Assembly (NCBI RefSeq): GCF_027943255.1
Contig: NC_072895.1
Coordinates: 32,462,001-32,526,000 of the forward strand
DNA: 64,000 nt
Origin: Anastrepha obliqua
Taxonomy: Eukaryota > Arthropoda > Insecta > Diptera > Tephritidae
Reading direction: 5' to 3'
The translations under genes were made by a program, and so were the position numbers. The notes beneath the pieces are model-generated. The model was not told the DNA's origin and ran no database searches. It saw only the letters and a program-made list of their open reading frames with translations. Below are positions 23,018-34,154 of this stretch, piece after piece (within the stretch, counting starts at the first letter, position 1; each line of letters begins with the position of its first letter).

Positions 23018-24110
23018 GCAAAAATAATGGATTGTTTTCCTCCAAGCTAATATTTTCCCCCTATTAATTACTAATCTTTTAATTCTGCACTCAAAGGAAG
23101 AATAAATTCTCAAGTCAACGTATTCGGTATAAGAATAAAATAAAATAATGTTGAAATAAACATTTTGAACGCTGAATGCGCATTCATTCACTCATTCAGT
23201 CCCCATCTTCAACCAGTTTATGGTATTTCAAAGAATCTTTTTTGTCTAGATATTTTATGGATCTATACAGTTACCTAATTATGCCGTTTCATATGCCAGT
23301 ACTGAATGACATAATTGATTGTATTCACCCAAATTCCCATTAATCTATGATTAGGAATGATTCTGTTGCATTCCTATTCTCTGCTAAATGCTTTTCTTCC
23401 ATTCAGTAGTGCACTAAAGATTTTTGAATTGAAGTTTTTCATGCCTTCTGAAAAGTGGCAATTTTATTTACAATCCAGCAATCACATTTTCGAAATGAGT
23501 TATGGGTCAATTAAATCCCCATTGATTGAATCATTTTACAGCTCTGATATGCACATACACACGTTTATACGTACTTGGTGGGAGAACATGCACACATACA
23601 AACATACATACAAGCACACATACATACATTCATAAAAGCATACATACAAGTCCACTTTCAAGCCAAGCACAAGCACAAACCAATGGCCAGAGATCAGTGG
23701 AACACAATCACAGAAGTCATTTTGGACAGATCAAACAGGAAGTTATCAGCGGCCAAAATGGTCATATTGCCACGCCAAGCAGGGGCACACAGGGCAATAC
23801 GGGCGCTGCGAAATGTGTATTCCAACTAATGGCATTTGCAGTTATTGTAATATGAATTCGTGGTAAAATAATAGCGGCTAATGCTGGCTGCAAAGCCACA
23901 AAAGCTGGTTTCGTTAAAGAAGAAGAAAGCAGCGAATTAGCGAAATAAAAAATGCCGCATTATTACTATTATTTTTATTGAGCAGCGGCAGCAGCAGCCC
24001 ACTTGCCGACTGCATGAGCGTTGAATGTAAGCGCACCCAGTGGAAGTTTGCAACATTAGCGCTTATACGTATAGGGTTTGCCAATAGGAACGGTTTGAAG
24101 TTGACAGGCT
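23018..24110. other. Unique DNA with CATA microsatellite
   Basis: A CATACAAACATACATACA-type microsatellite at 23550-23650 produces three overlapping open frames (23357-23855) that are not genes. No other feature recognised. Confidence 0.45.
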
Positions 24111-25852
24111 ATGGGTGTCACTTTTTTTTACGCGAAGGCAACATCGAAAGCCGTATTGATTGCCGTTCTTAACGGTCTGCTGGAGAAGCTCGAGGGGAGG
24201 GGCTGTAAGGTGATTGCCTACGCGGATGACGAGGCACTTATTGTCAGAGGCAAGTTTCTAGATACTCTGATGGAACTGATGCAGGGTTATCTGAATCTAG
24301 TTATAAATTGGACTGCAAATTGCGGCCTATCGATAAATCCTCTAAAGACGCAGCTCGTCTTATTTACGAGGAAATACAAAATACCAAGAGTGTTTCTCCC
24401 CTCAATAGCGGGCGCTCCATTGGTGCTCTCTGACAAGGTGAAGTACCTGGGACTCGTCCTTGACAGAGGTCTTAAGTGGAAGCCAAATATTGAGGAGAGA
24501 ATTAGGAAGGCAACAGTCGCCTTGTATGGTTGCAGGGGCGTTATTGGCAAAAGATGGGGCCTCTCCCCTAAAGTCACTTTTTGGCTTTATACCAAGATTA
24601 TAAAACCAATCTTGCTATACTGAGTCCTTGTCTGATGGAACTCGCTAGAAAGGATGGCATCAGTTAAGAAGCTGGAGAGGTTACAAAGGTCTGCCCTCAT
24701 TAGAATCAGTGGAGCGCTCCGTACCACTCCTACTCTAGCGCTTAACGCTATGCTGAATGTGGCACCCGTGAACATTGTAGGAAAAACGACCGCTGTACGC
24801 GCCGCAATCAGACTAAGGTGTTCGGGCCATAGGCTAGACTTAAGTTACGGACACTCTAGCATTCTTAAAAATTTTGAGTTCATCCCCATGGTGCTGGATC
24901 ACTGTACACCCACGCTAGGTCCGAGCGGACCTTTTTCTACTCACATTCCCTCAAGGAATGAGTGGGCAGGGTGTAACATTTGGAGGCAAGGCATGGCAAA
25001 CATGTTTACGGATGGCTCGAAGTTGGGCGGGAGGGTTGGAGGGGGAATATTCTGTAAGGAGCTCCCCATCAAACTTAAGGAAACAGTGGATTGGTTGCTT
25101 ACCACGGTAATTACCGTTAAGGAAGTAAATATTTACTCCGATATCCAAGCGGCAATTAGGGTCTTGGGCTCGTTGTTTGTGTGTTCGAGATTGATCGGGG
25201 AATGTCTGGGTTCTCTCTCGATTGCATCCAAATACTTCGTCGTCAGGCTCATTTGAGTTCCCGGTCACAGGGGCATAGAAGATAAGCTGGCTAGACAGGG
25301 AACTTTGGAGACGGTTTCGTCACGAAATGAGAGAATTGGGTTCCCCTGAGAACCTGTGGTCTGCTCCTAGAAAGATGGGCTTCGAGTCAACTCAGCGAGC
25401 GCTGGGCTAGTGCGCAAACGTCCAAGGTCGCGAGATCCTTCTGGCCACGGGTAGATCGAGGACCCTCAAGGGAACTTCTAAGGCTAACAAAGCCCCAGCT
25501 CTCGAATTTGGTGGGCATCCTTACCGGACATTGCCCGTTAGGTGATCATGCCGTGAGACTTGGGATTGCCTCAAGTACGTTCTGCGGAAACTGTCTGGAG
25601 GACGAGGTGGAATCATCTCAACACCTTTCTCAAGTTCATCAGTAGCTTGTTGCGGCTAACTAAGAACGCAAATCAGCCACCGTCGGCGTCGTCGTAAAAT
25701 GTATGGTCATCATCGTCTCTAATCCCAAGGCTCCTTCTTCCTTCCCTTCTCCTTTCTCCTATACCATGTATGGCACCACAACGGACGAATTTTTAATATT
25801 TGTCCAAGTGTGCCCTTAGCTAGGGCTGCGATTTAACCTAACCTCACCTAAC
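24110..25852 (+). mobile_element. LINE family D, RT to 3' tail, degenerate
   Basis: Enters RT at LNGLLEKLEGRGCKVIAYAD (about 24165-24225, YADD box present), continues CGLSINPLKTQLVLFTRKY, KYLGLVLDRGLKWKPNIEER and WGLSPKVTFWLYTKIIKPIL. A TGA near 24622 follows. Thumb and RNase H: LRTTPTLALNAMLNVAPVNI, ANMFTDGSKLGGRVGGGIFC, YSDIQAAIRVLGSL (Ser-Gln changed to Ile-Gln). An internal piece between KELPIKLK and DWLLT is deleted. A TGA breaks before VPGHRG (about 25256), after which the frame decays. The 3' UTR has GGACGAAT...TTGTCC and ends near AACCTAACCTCACCTAAC (25832-25850). Confidence 0.87.
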
Positions 25853-26189
25853 ATAGAAAGCCTTTACACCGTCAGTGTGGGACTTTCACCCAAATCAAAC
25901 CATTTACTGTCAATGTACCGATCGGCTCCCGGTACTACCGCTAAGTACATGATCGGGAGGCGGTTGAGCACTATGCTGTACGTCGATTACTCTCTTCACA
26001 TGCAGTCCGTCAAAAGCTGGACATAGTTGAATTCTCCCAGAGTTGTGTTTATTTCCATAGGAAGTCACCCCAGTTGGGCTTGTTCACACCCTCCCGCCAT
26101 ACTTGCCACACGTCGACTTAAAAGCCCGTTTCTTTGACAAGTATCATCTGTTTAGTTGCCGTTGACCTGCTAAACGTCTGCATGGTTTA
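25853..26189. other. Possible R1-type 3' flank, otherwise unassigned
   Basis: No independent gene. It may be the 3' UTR of the minus-strand R1-clade fragment that follows, but no tail was recognised. Confidence 0.3.
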
Positions 26190-26832
26190 ATGTTGCATAT
26201 CGCTGATCGCTGATCGCTGACGACATCTTATCCCACGTATACGCTGAAGCCATCACCGTGTCGATTATATTTCGGGGTATTATCGGATCTTCACGTCTGG
26301 TAGTCGCAAATCGTGGGTAAACAAAAAACACATGCCTGCATCTTCCTCTTCATGGTATACTGAACATAAAGGCGACTCACATACGTTGATGCGGGTACTT
26401 CTGGTGGCAGCCCTGACCTCTCAGGAGTTGTATTAGCAGGACGTTCAGCTCTAAATAGCTTCGATTTAACCATCTTTCGATGTTTGGGATCTCTCGTCGA
26501 GTTTTCTCCAATACTCCCGTCATTTTAGTAAGGATGTAGCCTTCTATATTTCTGTTATTCTGTAATTACTGTTATATAGGTGTGACCCTTTTTTTTTAGC
26601 ACGTACACTCTTGCTCGCTCTTCCGTCAATATCTCGATGAGCGTCATGCCGGTGATCACCGTTACAGCTGTATCTGAGCTCCTTTTGTACGCGCTTATCA
26701 CCCTCAATCCTCGATAGTGTGCACAAGACCTCATATGTCTATTATTTATTTGTTATATTTTTAACCTCCAAAGGCTTCGCCCATGCTGGAGCTGCATATA
26801 CCAGAGTAGATGCGATACCACTAGTTAGTAGT
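26190..26832 (-). mobile_element. R1-clade LINE, C-terminal ORF2 relic
   Basis: On the minus strand the sequence reads TLVYAAPAWAKPLEVKNI (about 26820-26770), then after a frame change LRVISAYKRSSDTAVTVITG and MTLIEILTEERARVYV (26710-26600). This is the post-RT linker typical of R1-clade elements (LRxxSAYRTVS...ERxRxY). Further down, DNTPKYNRHGDGF or, in another frame, IIPRNIIDTVMASAYTWDKM (about 26275-26215) resembles their extreme C-terminus. Multiple frameshifts. R1-clade elements lack RNase H, consistent with what is seen. Confidence 0.65.
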
Positions 26833-26839
26833 GGCAATA

Positions 26840-27735
26840 AGTTTCCGTCCTTTCTTAGTGAAAGTTACGAATTATTTAAACAATTAAATAATGTGAAATA
26901 TGTGCCATTGGAAGCTACAACTTTACTCCATCTTTCAGGCAGCATACGGATTGCTCTGACAAAAAATTCGAGTTCTTTTGATTTGATCCATTCATTGAGC
27001 CAGTTTGCGATGCTCTCGGAAGAAATGAACCGCTCTCCAATAAGGGCTGACTGCATTCGGAATCGGATCGGAACAGATAGTAATCCGAAGGAGCAATGTC
27101 TGGGAAATACGGCGGGTGGGGTGAGATTTACCAATTCAGTCCCTCTAAATATTTCTGTACCGATTTAGCAACGTGTGGCCTGGCAGTGTCATGCAGAAAA
27201 ATCAGTTTGTCATGTCCACCGTCCCATTCCGGCCGCTTTGCTTTGAAAGCTCGACTCAAATGCATTAGCTGCGGTCGGTAACGATCACCAGTGATGGTTT
27301 CATCTGGTTTCAGGAGTTCATAATATATGACACCCTTCTGATCACACCAGATGCACAACATAACCTTTGAAGCATGAATACTTTTTTCGCTGTCGATGGG
27401 TCTGGTTCACCTGGCAGAGTCCAACATTTTTGACGTTTAAGGTTATCATATTTGATCAGTTTTTCATCGCCAGAGACGATGCGATGCAGAAAATCTTTTC
27501 TTTTCTGTCGTTTAAGAAGCATCTCACACGTCACCAAACGTCTCTCTATATCCCTCTCCTTCAACTGATGTGGCTCCCAGTTACCTGCTTTCTGGACCAC
27601 TCCTATCGCGTGCAAGAGTTTACCGACGGTTGATCTGTCAACGTCCATTTTCGCATTTTTCGGTGCCCCTTCGCTATCTTTATCACTCACGTCGAAATTG
27701 CCGCTTTGGAAGCGTCAAAAAACTCTTAATAAGTT
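26840..27735 (-). pseudogene. Mariner transposase relic, mauritiana/Mos1-like
   Basis: Minus-strand blocks: NFDVSDKDSEGAPKNAKMD (about 27710-27655), DVDRSTVGKLLHAIGVVQKA, LKRQKRKDFLHRIVSGDEKL (first Asp), KGVIYYELLKPDETITGDRY, FLHDTARPHVAKSVQKYL (second Asp; DN changed to DT), PHPPYFPDIAPSDYYLF-like sequence in a shifted frame (third Asp region) and IRMLPERWSKVVASNGTYF at the end (about 26930-26890). Frameshifts lie near 27345-27360 and 27130. The N-terminal third is missing and the 5' end abuts the Mutator-like fragment. Related to, but clearly older than, the copy at 46097-47315. Confidence 0.85.
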
Positions 27736-27773
27736 GTATTTGATGGAGCTGATTACCGTAAATATTGATCAAT

Positions 27774-28769
27774 ATACAACACATTTCAGCAGCTCTTTTC
27801 TTTAAGTATGTGAGCTCCATTGGAGATGGGGACAGTAAAACCCATAAAAATTTGATAGACGTTAAACCTTACGGTGGCGATCCAGAAGTTGAGAAGCAAG
27901 AATGTGTATTGCATGTGAAGAAAAGAATGTACCGAGCACTTCAAGGTGTAAAAGAAACTCTTACCGAGTACGCAAAAGTGAAAAAACAATTGGAGGCAGC
28001 TAAGAACACAAAGATGGCCGTAAAAGTGAAGAGCACCGAGGAAAGTGCTCCGAAAAAGCGTAGGACAAAGAGCGACTCGTCGACCAGCGCTGAGCCACCA
28101 AAACCTAAACCGTTGCAATTGACCAATAAGATTATGTTAAAAATGTCTACGTACTACGGTTTGGCAATCACCAGAAACTGTCATTCTCTCGAAGAAATGA
28201 AGAAAGCCGTGTGGGCTACATTCTACCACATGGCATCAACAAACGAAAACCCTCAGCACTCTTACTGCTCAGATACTTGGTGCAAGTATCAACAGCTCAA
28301 AGCGGAAAATCAAGAGAGCACTTATGAACACCCAGTAACGTTTGACGAACAAGTTATAAATCTCGTAAAACCAGTGTACGAGACTTTAGCGTCTGACGAT
28401 TTATTGAAAAGATGCTTGGGCGGGAACACCCAAAATAACAACGAAAGTTTTAATCACTGTGTATGGCATTTTGCTCCGAAGCATACTTTTACTGGGAAAA
28501 ACGTTCTGGAAATTGCTACTTATACCACCGCCTGCATCTTTAATAAGGGTTTTCTACCTGTACTCAAGGTAATGCGGACAATGGGCGTTACATTAAGACA
28601 AACAGCCAGGGACTACGATGTTGACAATGCACGGATTTTGAGGGCAGAGAAAACTGCAGAAGCCAACTGTAAAGAGGCCAGAACTTTACGTAGGGCTCTA
28701 AAAGCTGCTGAAAATTACATCTTTGAGGAAACGGCAGGACTGCTCTATGCACCGGACATAGCTGATTAA
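27774..28769 (+). pseudogene. Mutator-like (MULE) transposase, C-terminal part, open frame
   Basis: An uninterrupted frame of about 330 codons ends with TAA at 28767-28769. It carries YVSSIGDGDSKTHKNLIDVK (second catalytic Asp region), VKKRMYRALQGVKETL, YYGLAITRNCHSLEEMKKAV, WATFYHMASTNENPQHSYC and CLGGNTQNNNESFNHCVWHF (NESFN holds the catalytic Glu). I match these to the Mutator-like transposase domain found in insect and cnidarian genomes. A Lys/Ser-rich insert (KSTEESAPKKRRTKSDSSTS) lies between. No start codon belongs to it: the N-terminal half with the first catalytic Asp is missing, cut at about 27774 by the junction with the mariner relic. Lack of any stop over 1 kb is notable for a relic. 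Confidence 0.82.
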
Positions 28770-29371
28770 TGTAAGTATAATTTTTTTATAAAAAATCTGT
28801 TGTCGAAACTTTAAACGCGTTTTTCTCAAAACCATGTTTTCGAAATTTCGGAGAATCACTGACTCAAAACTATTCAACCGATTTGGCTAAAAATTTAACC
28901 CGTTATTCTAGACACACATATCTAGATCCCGGACCTTTAAAACATTTCATTTTTTAAAAATAAACTATTTTATTTAAACAATTTATGAAGAAAAAAATTA
29001 GATTTTGAGAACTTTTTTCACAAGTCCGCCATTTTGTTTTTGTTTTTTATTTTTATGTATATTTCAGGTTCGTGACCTAAAATAAAGTCTACAGAATAAT
29101 AATCTTTTTGAATTTTTTATTTCAGATGATTTTGGAAGGCTGTGTGTTTCCCCGAACCAACTCATCTTTATTCATCATTTTTAAGGACTCCACTTTGACG
29201 TCAAACATTTTAAATAAATTAATATAAAGTTAACTTTAAAATTTTTTTTTATATACTTCAAAACACCAATAAAAACATGTAAAAACTTTAAAACGATCGC
29301 ATTTTATTTTCTTTTTAAAAAAGATGCATGAAAAAACGTCGAAATTTCGGTCGTTACACTGGACTACTACC
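28770..29371 (+). other. 3' non-coding flank of the Mutator-like element
   Basis: Begins right after the stop codon. ACTTTAAACGCGTTTTTCTC at 28810-28830, then a CAAAACTATTCAACCGATTTG-like and CCGCCATTTTG pieces parallel the layout of the 16.4-17.2 kb MITE. No clear terminal repeat was found, since the left end of the element is missing. The block ends where the piggyBac begins. Confidence 0.45.
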
Positions 29372-31748
29372 TTAACCCTTAAATGCATTGCGTTGCCGTT
29401 TGGCAACATAGCATTAAAAGTTCTATAATTTCGCATATACTACAGATAACGGTTTAATACGTGATGTAGACTTTTGGCTACATACTGTTCAAACGAAATC
29501 GTAAGTTGACTCGTGTGTTTTCATTGATTGTGCTTTTTTTGGCGCAATGTTTTGACATGAGTATACACATTGTCCATAAGTAGTGAAGTGTGAACTTTGA
29601 AAAGCATTGTAAAATAATAAATAAAGCATCAATTGTTATTTAAAATTATTGTTTATGCATAAAAGGTATATCAAATTACCATTTGGCTACATTGTGCATA
29701 TAATCATAGTTTGTTCAACTTGTGTGACCACTATTACCATAATTCTCTTGTTCAGTTGTTTCCAAAATGAATAAACCATTCAAATCAGTGGAGGAGCTTA
29801 CGAAATATTTTCTGGAATATAATAGCGACGAAAGTGAAGATGAGAATGGCTTTGACGACGATATAGAGGACCCAGACTTTGCTCCGACTGATCCTGCACA
29901 TTCTGATGATGATACAGAAATAGATGCAATCACGCAGCCTCCTTTAGCTCCGAGTCCGTCATTGGAATGTAATTCTGCAGCCCCTTCAACCGAAGATTTT
30001 GGACAACGCACCAAAAAAATCTACAATTAAATGAAAATCAACTCCAATTTCATGGCAACGAATTATTAAGTTTAGAGACTCCATACCAGTTTTTTTGTTA
30101 CTTTTTTACTGATGAACTTATTATGAAGATTGTGGAGCAGACAAATTTGTACAGTGTACAAAAGAATCCAGAGAAACATAACAAATATGCTCCGTCCGAT
30201 ATAAAAAAGTACATAGCCATTGTAGTGTACATGTCTATTGTACATGCGCCGAGTATTAGATCTTATTGGAGTGATAAACTGGGCATTTCTTTTGTAGAAT
30301 ATACACTTCAATGATAATTCTTCTTTTATACCACGTGGTCAAGAAGGGCATGATCAGTTATACAAAATAAGGCCCCTAATCAATCATCTTCTTTCCAAAT
30401 TTAGAAGCATACCATTGGAAAAGCAACTGGCCATCGACGAACAAATGTGCTCAACAAAAGTGAAACACTTCATGAAGCAATATATGCCAATGAAACCCTA
30501 TAAATGGGGTTTCAAATTGTTTGTTTTGGCAGGAATTTCTTGATTTGCCTACAATTTTGAAATATACACTGGTGCTGAAAACAATATGCCCAGACCGCAT
30601 GACGACCCGGATCTTGGGGCAACATCAAACATTGTTTTGCGTTTGTCTCGTATTATTCCAAGACAACAAAATGATCGCATATGTAATGATAATTTTTATA
30701 CAGCCATTCCACTGATGGTGTATTTAGCCAAAAAAGGTATTTTCTCGCTTGGAACTGTTCGTAGAAACAGAATTCCAAATTGCAAATTACCAACAGAAGC
30801 CGCAATGAAAAAAGAAGAACGCGGAAAAAGCCATGAATATATGACGACTATAGATGGAGTCGATGTAACTTCAGTTGTTTGGAAGGATAATAAATATGTT
30901 AACCTAATATCTTCTTTTGCAGGAACATCTCCTGAAATATTAGTAAAACGATTTGATCGGAAAGCTGGCAAAGTAGTTGATGTAAAATGCCCCAATATTA
31001 TTCAGGAATATAATCGTCAATATAATCTCTCCTCTTAGATAGTTTAATGGGTCGGTATAAAATTGCAATTAAAAGTAGAAAGTGGTACTTGCGAATATTT
31101 TATCACTTGATTGACATGACAATGGTCAATGCATGGTTGACCTACAAACGCGTACTGAAGCAGAAGAACAAAACGGAATCTGATCTTTTAAACCAAGCTG
31201 ATTTTCGTCTTGAAGTAGGTCGTCGTCTCAGCCAAGTGAAAGTGGGAACAAAACGTGGCAGACCAAGTAGCGTAGAACCAGCAATTCAAATGAAGAAGAA
31301 AAGAGGTACTGCTCAACATGTTCCTCCCAAGAATATTCGCAGAGATGAAACTGGACACTGGCCCGAGCACACGGAAACTAAAATGCGCTGCAAATATCCT
31401 GTAAATGTGAAAAATGTGGCATTGCTCTGTGTTTTAACAACAAAAATAATTGTTTTGAACTTTTTCATATAAATTAATATATCATTTACATGTTTTTTGA
31501 ACAATTTAAATTGAATAAAATAATTTTTTCTCCTTGCATTTTCGATTTGTTTCAGTCCTGACAATTTTCACTATATCGCTCTAATAACACATGATGTAGC
31601 CATTTGGCAACAAACCCTTATCCTTAAGAAAAAAGGACAATTTTGAGCATTAAAATGTTTTTTATTATTTTTTCATGACTTTATAAGCAGTTATCTCTCG
31701 TTCAAAAAAAAAAATTCAAATCGGAGATGTCATGCATTTAAGGGCTAA
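29372..31748 (+). mobile_element. Full-length piggyBac-type element with TTAA ends
   Basis: CCCTTAAATGCAT at 29376 is matched by ATGCATTTAAGGG ending at 31744, a 13-bp inverted repeat. It is flanked by TTAA (29372-29375) and CTAA (31745-31748), a one-base-decayed TTAA duplication. Length is 2369 bp, normal for piggyBac. Near both ends, copies of TTTGGCAACA/TTTGGCTACA occur (29399, 29472, 29682 and 31602), likely subterminal transposase-binding repeats (inference). A decayed transposase lies inside. Confidence 0.92.
29767..31477 (+). pseudogene. piggyBac transposase (DDE_Tnp_1_7 type), broken
   Basis: Starts with ATG at 29767; the N-terminus is acidic (SDESEDENGFDDDIEDPDF). A slip near the A7 run at 30013-30019 moves to LSLETPYQFFCYFFTDEL and EQTNLYSVQKNPEKHNKYAP. 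A deletion with frameshift near 30303 removes roughly 15-20 residues before HFNDNSSFIPRGQEGHDQ. The catalytic part keeps EKQLAIDEQMCSTKVK (first Asp), NDNFYTAIPLMVYLAKKG (second) and FYHLIDMTMVNAWLTYKR (third). A TGA at 30541-30543 replaces a Gly codon before FAYNFEIYTGAEN. Further shifts lie near 31033 and about 31400. The C-terminal zinc-binding end, CEKCGIALCFNNKNNCFELF, is intact in the third frame and stops at 31477. Confidence 0.9.
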
Positions 31749-31784
31749 AATGTAATAATGAAGCAAGACTTTCCGCAAATGCTG

Positions 31785-31975
31785 TTTTTTCGGGACAAAC
31801 GTAGACATTTTTGACGTCAGATGAAAAAGGGTCTTTACGCTACAAACAAATGTCAACTACTGTATTCGAGACCTCACAGATACACCTTCAAATGACCAGT
31901 ATATCACTAGAGTGAACACAAAAATAGCATCAGCAACGATACCTCTTTTACGAGGACGGAAGCTTATTCCCATAT
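31785..31975 (+). repeat. Two-copy dispersed repeat of unknown origin, copy 1
   Basis: About 190 bp starting TTCGGGACAAACGTAGACAT and ending AGCTTATTCCCATA. It matches 53325-53511 in the same orientation with scattered differences. Both copies keep a short open frame containing LTDTPSN and LLRGRKLIPI. No inverted repeats at its edges. It starts 37 bp after the piggyBac end. I do not recognise it. Confidence 0.7.
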
Positions 31976-33361
31976 TAATAGGAAAAAGTGGAAAACACTA
32001 ATTTTTTATTTGCTTTTTTTTCATTACTCCATTTCGATGCGCTCATATTGGAGAACCCTGAATTCGTTTGGAACTCGCGCGCATCTTTATCGCGCCGCTT
32101 TATCGTACCGCTGCTGCAACATGGCCCGCTTTTGCCGATGAGCTTTTGCTCCTGCTGCAGCAGTAGTTAGTTGTGCAGCAAGCAAGCATTGTTGGAGCAA
32201 CACATGCAGATCGCAGTCGCAATCCCTCTGTCTCTTCCTCTGCCTCTTCCTCTACCTCTGGCTCTCCCTCTCCTCCCTCTCCCTTTGCCCCTCGGTGTTC
32301 ATTGCGCATGCGGCCAATTCAAATTGATCTTGCGGTCGCTATCTAATGATATTGGCATCAGGTACACGCCACCTTTGCTACAAGGTGTTGCGCATGTGCA
32401 CAAAAACCTTTTCAATTCGAGTTTCTATGTATGCATGCATACACACACACATGTGTGCACATAAATGGCTACATTGTACGGATTGTTAGTGGCGATATTT
32501 GTGTGTTTGTAATTGTGGCACAAAATTCAATCATCATTACGGCAAATGCATACGGTTATTTATGCAGTTGCCACTGTTTTGTTGTTGTTGTTGCCGCTGC
32601 TGCACAGATTTTTATTGCACTCGTAGCAACAATTTTGGTTAATTTGGAAAACGTGATCGACACGCGGCCGATTGCTGGTCGTTGGCGCAAGCAAGGGGAA
32701 TGGGATATGGGAGGTGGTTGGTTGGTTGGGTTGCTTCATATGACATTTGCCTATCATAACGCGTGGAAGTGTGCTATTGCATGCATGCATGCATACATAC
32801 ATACATACATACATACATGCAAGTGCACATGTAAATGCTCACATAAATATTTAAAATATTTTCAGTCAACTTCCTTCTGTAGCCAACTTTCCTTCTGCCT
32901 TCGCAAATTCTTGAGATCCTATCCTGCTATGACTGCCCGACAAAGCACAAAAATGTTGCCTGAAAATAATAATTTTTTTTTTTTTCATTTATTTATTGCA
33001 CCGTTACAGTCGTCAACAGCAATTACTGGCAACAACATCTTCGTCAGCTGCAGCATCTTCAACGCTAAATAGCTGCTATGCGCTTGTATGTGTGTGTATG
33101 TGTGGTGCTTTCGCCGTAATTTATTGGCTATGTTTGCCGACATTTCCCAAATTGCAGTTGGGAAGACTGCGAAACGAAATGTTGCAATCAAGTACTTGCA
33201 TTTTACGAGGATTTACCTTTAAAGTTCTGAGACAACTTTTAATAGGTCACACCCGCTGGAAGCTGATACCGTGTAAAGCTACTAGTTTGGAAAATCTATA
33301 AATAACTGTGCATGTATTTCAAGGAAAATTCAAAGATGCACTAATCTGTGATGAGACTGTG
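31976..33361. other. Unique DNA rich in simple repeats, no gene
   Basis: Holds a pyrimidine tract (CTCTTCCTCTGCC type, 32225-32290), CA/TG runs (32430-32460), a GTTGTTGTTG run (32580-32592) and a (CATA)n microsatellite (32787-32818). The 213-residue frame at 32431-33072 is built on these repeats and is not a gene. Confidence 0.5.
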
Positions 33362-33461
33362 TCAAGGCGAGTCTATTAAAGGTGGTATCGGTAAATCAGC
33401 TGATTTGGTTTTTTTTATCTTCCGTCGTGTCCATGTGGCTGTCAGCCAAGAATGATGGATT

Positions 33462-33605
33462 TCAAGGTTTGCTGTTGTTGTTGTTGTTGTTGTAGCAGCA
33501 TAAACATTCCCGGTGCATATACGAGGAATGCTGATGAAGTGAGAGTCCTTGGCCGGATATAAATCCGGGTCGTGCCGGTTACGCAAAAACCGACTGTCGT
33601 GGGAA
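33462..33605. repeat. Putative interspersed repeat with GTT run and hairpins
   Basis: Starts at a (GTT)n run with TGTAGCAGCATAAACATTCC, then GAGGAATGCTG, and continues TTGGCCGGATATAAATCCGG, a near-palindrome, to ACTGTCGTGGGAACG. CATTCC and GGAATG can pair, as can CCGGAT and ATCCGG. I recall similar sequence recurring in tephritid and other fly genomes, but only one copy is in this window, so the repeat call leans on memory. Confidence 0.4.
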
Positions 33606-33888
33606 CGCAATTTTATTTTTCAACATAGCTAAAGAGCAAACCTTGAAGTAAGGTACTTCAATTGAAGTAATTGAAGTTTGGTAAAAAATAAAATTGCGTG
33701 AGGAACTTTGGCTGCTACATTACTTGGGCATTCGGCAGCCGAATTCTACACGATCGTTTCACATGCATTCACACACTCGTCCAATCAGTCGCTGCTCAGA
33801 CAGTAAAGAAATGGTATAGTGTTCATTTTTTCGTATATAACCAACACATTCTTAGATTTGTTGTAAACACACCCCAAGTGACGTCAGC

Positions 33889-33970
33889 CTATCAGCTGAT
33901 TCTGTCAAATTCGCTCAGAGCTGAATAACGGTCTATTAAAGAACTCACCTTTAAAATCTTTTCACCATGG
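33889..33970 (+). repeat. Short dispersed repeat (CGAATAACGGTCT family), copy 1
   Basis: TATCAGCTGATTCTGTCAAA, GAATAACGGTCTATTAAAGA, then ACTCACCTTTAAAATCTTTT and CACCATG. The same series appears at 36119-36200 and 49491-49549. AAAGGTGG and ATCAGCTGAT recur in inverted order near 33380-33405, so this may be one terminus of a roughly 580-bp inverted-repeat element; that is inference. Confidence 0.6.
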
Positions 33971-34116
33971 CTGTCAGCAAGGCGAATTGAGTATCTAAGG
34001 TGGCGCCATTAAAAATCAGTTACTTTATTTTTCGTGAGATTTAAACTGGTCAAACTAATGAAATTGAAGTGCCGTATGTTAAATTGTGAAAGCAAAAATT
34101 AATGTAAAACCTCCAA

Positions 34117-34154
34117 ATGCAGTTTGTTTGTTTTTTGTCGGGACAGACTAGCAG
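34117..34154 (-). mobile_element. 3' tail of LINE family B, split by an inserted LINE
   Basis: On the minus strand this reads CTGCTAGTCTGTCCCGACAA followed by an A-rich tail. The same end is seen at 62287-62320. In between, at 34155-35010, another LINE has inserted, and the family B sequence resumes at about 35030. Confidence 0.7.

Noticed and set aside
23357..23855. Three overlapping frames of 84-109 codons
   Set aside because: All three frames are open only because of a CATA microsatellite.
24287..24577. Antisense frame within LINE family D
   Set aside because: Mirror of the RT frame with YADD on the plus strand.
29715..30014. Antisense Ser-rich frame over the piggyBac N-terminus
   Set aside because: It is the mirror of the acidic Asp/Glu-rich transposase N-terminus.
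32431..33072. 213-codon open frame
   Set aside because: It is driven by CA/CATA and GTT simple repeats (YTHTCVHI, IHTYIHTC), without a domain or codon bias.
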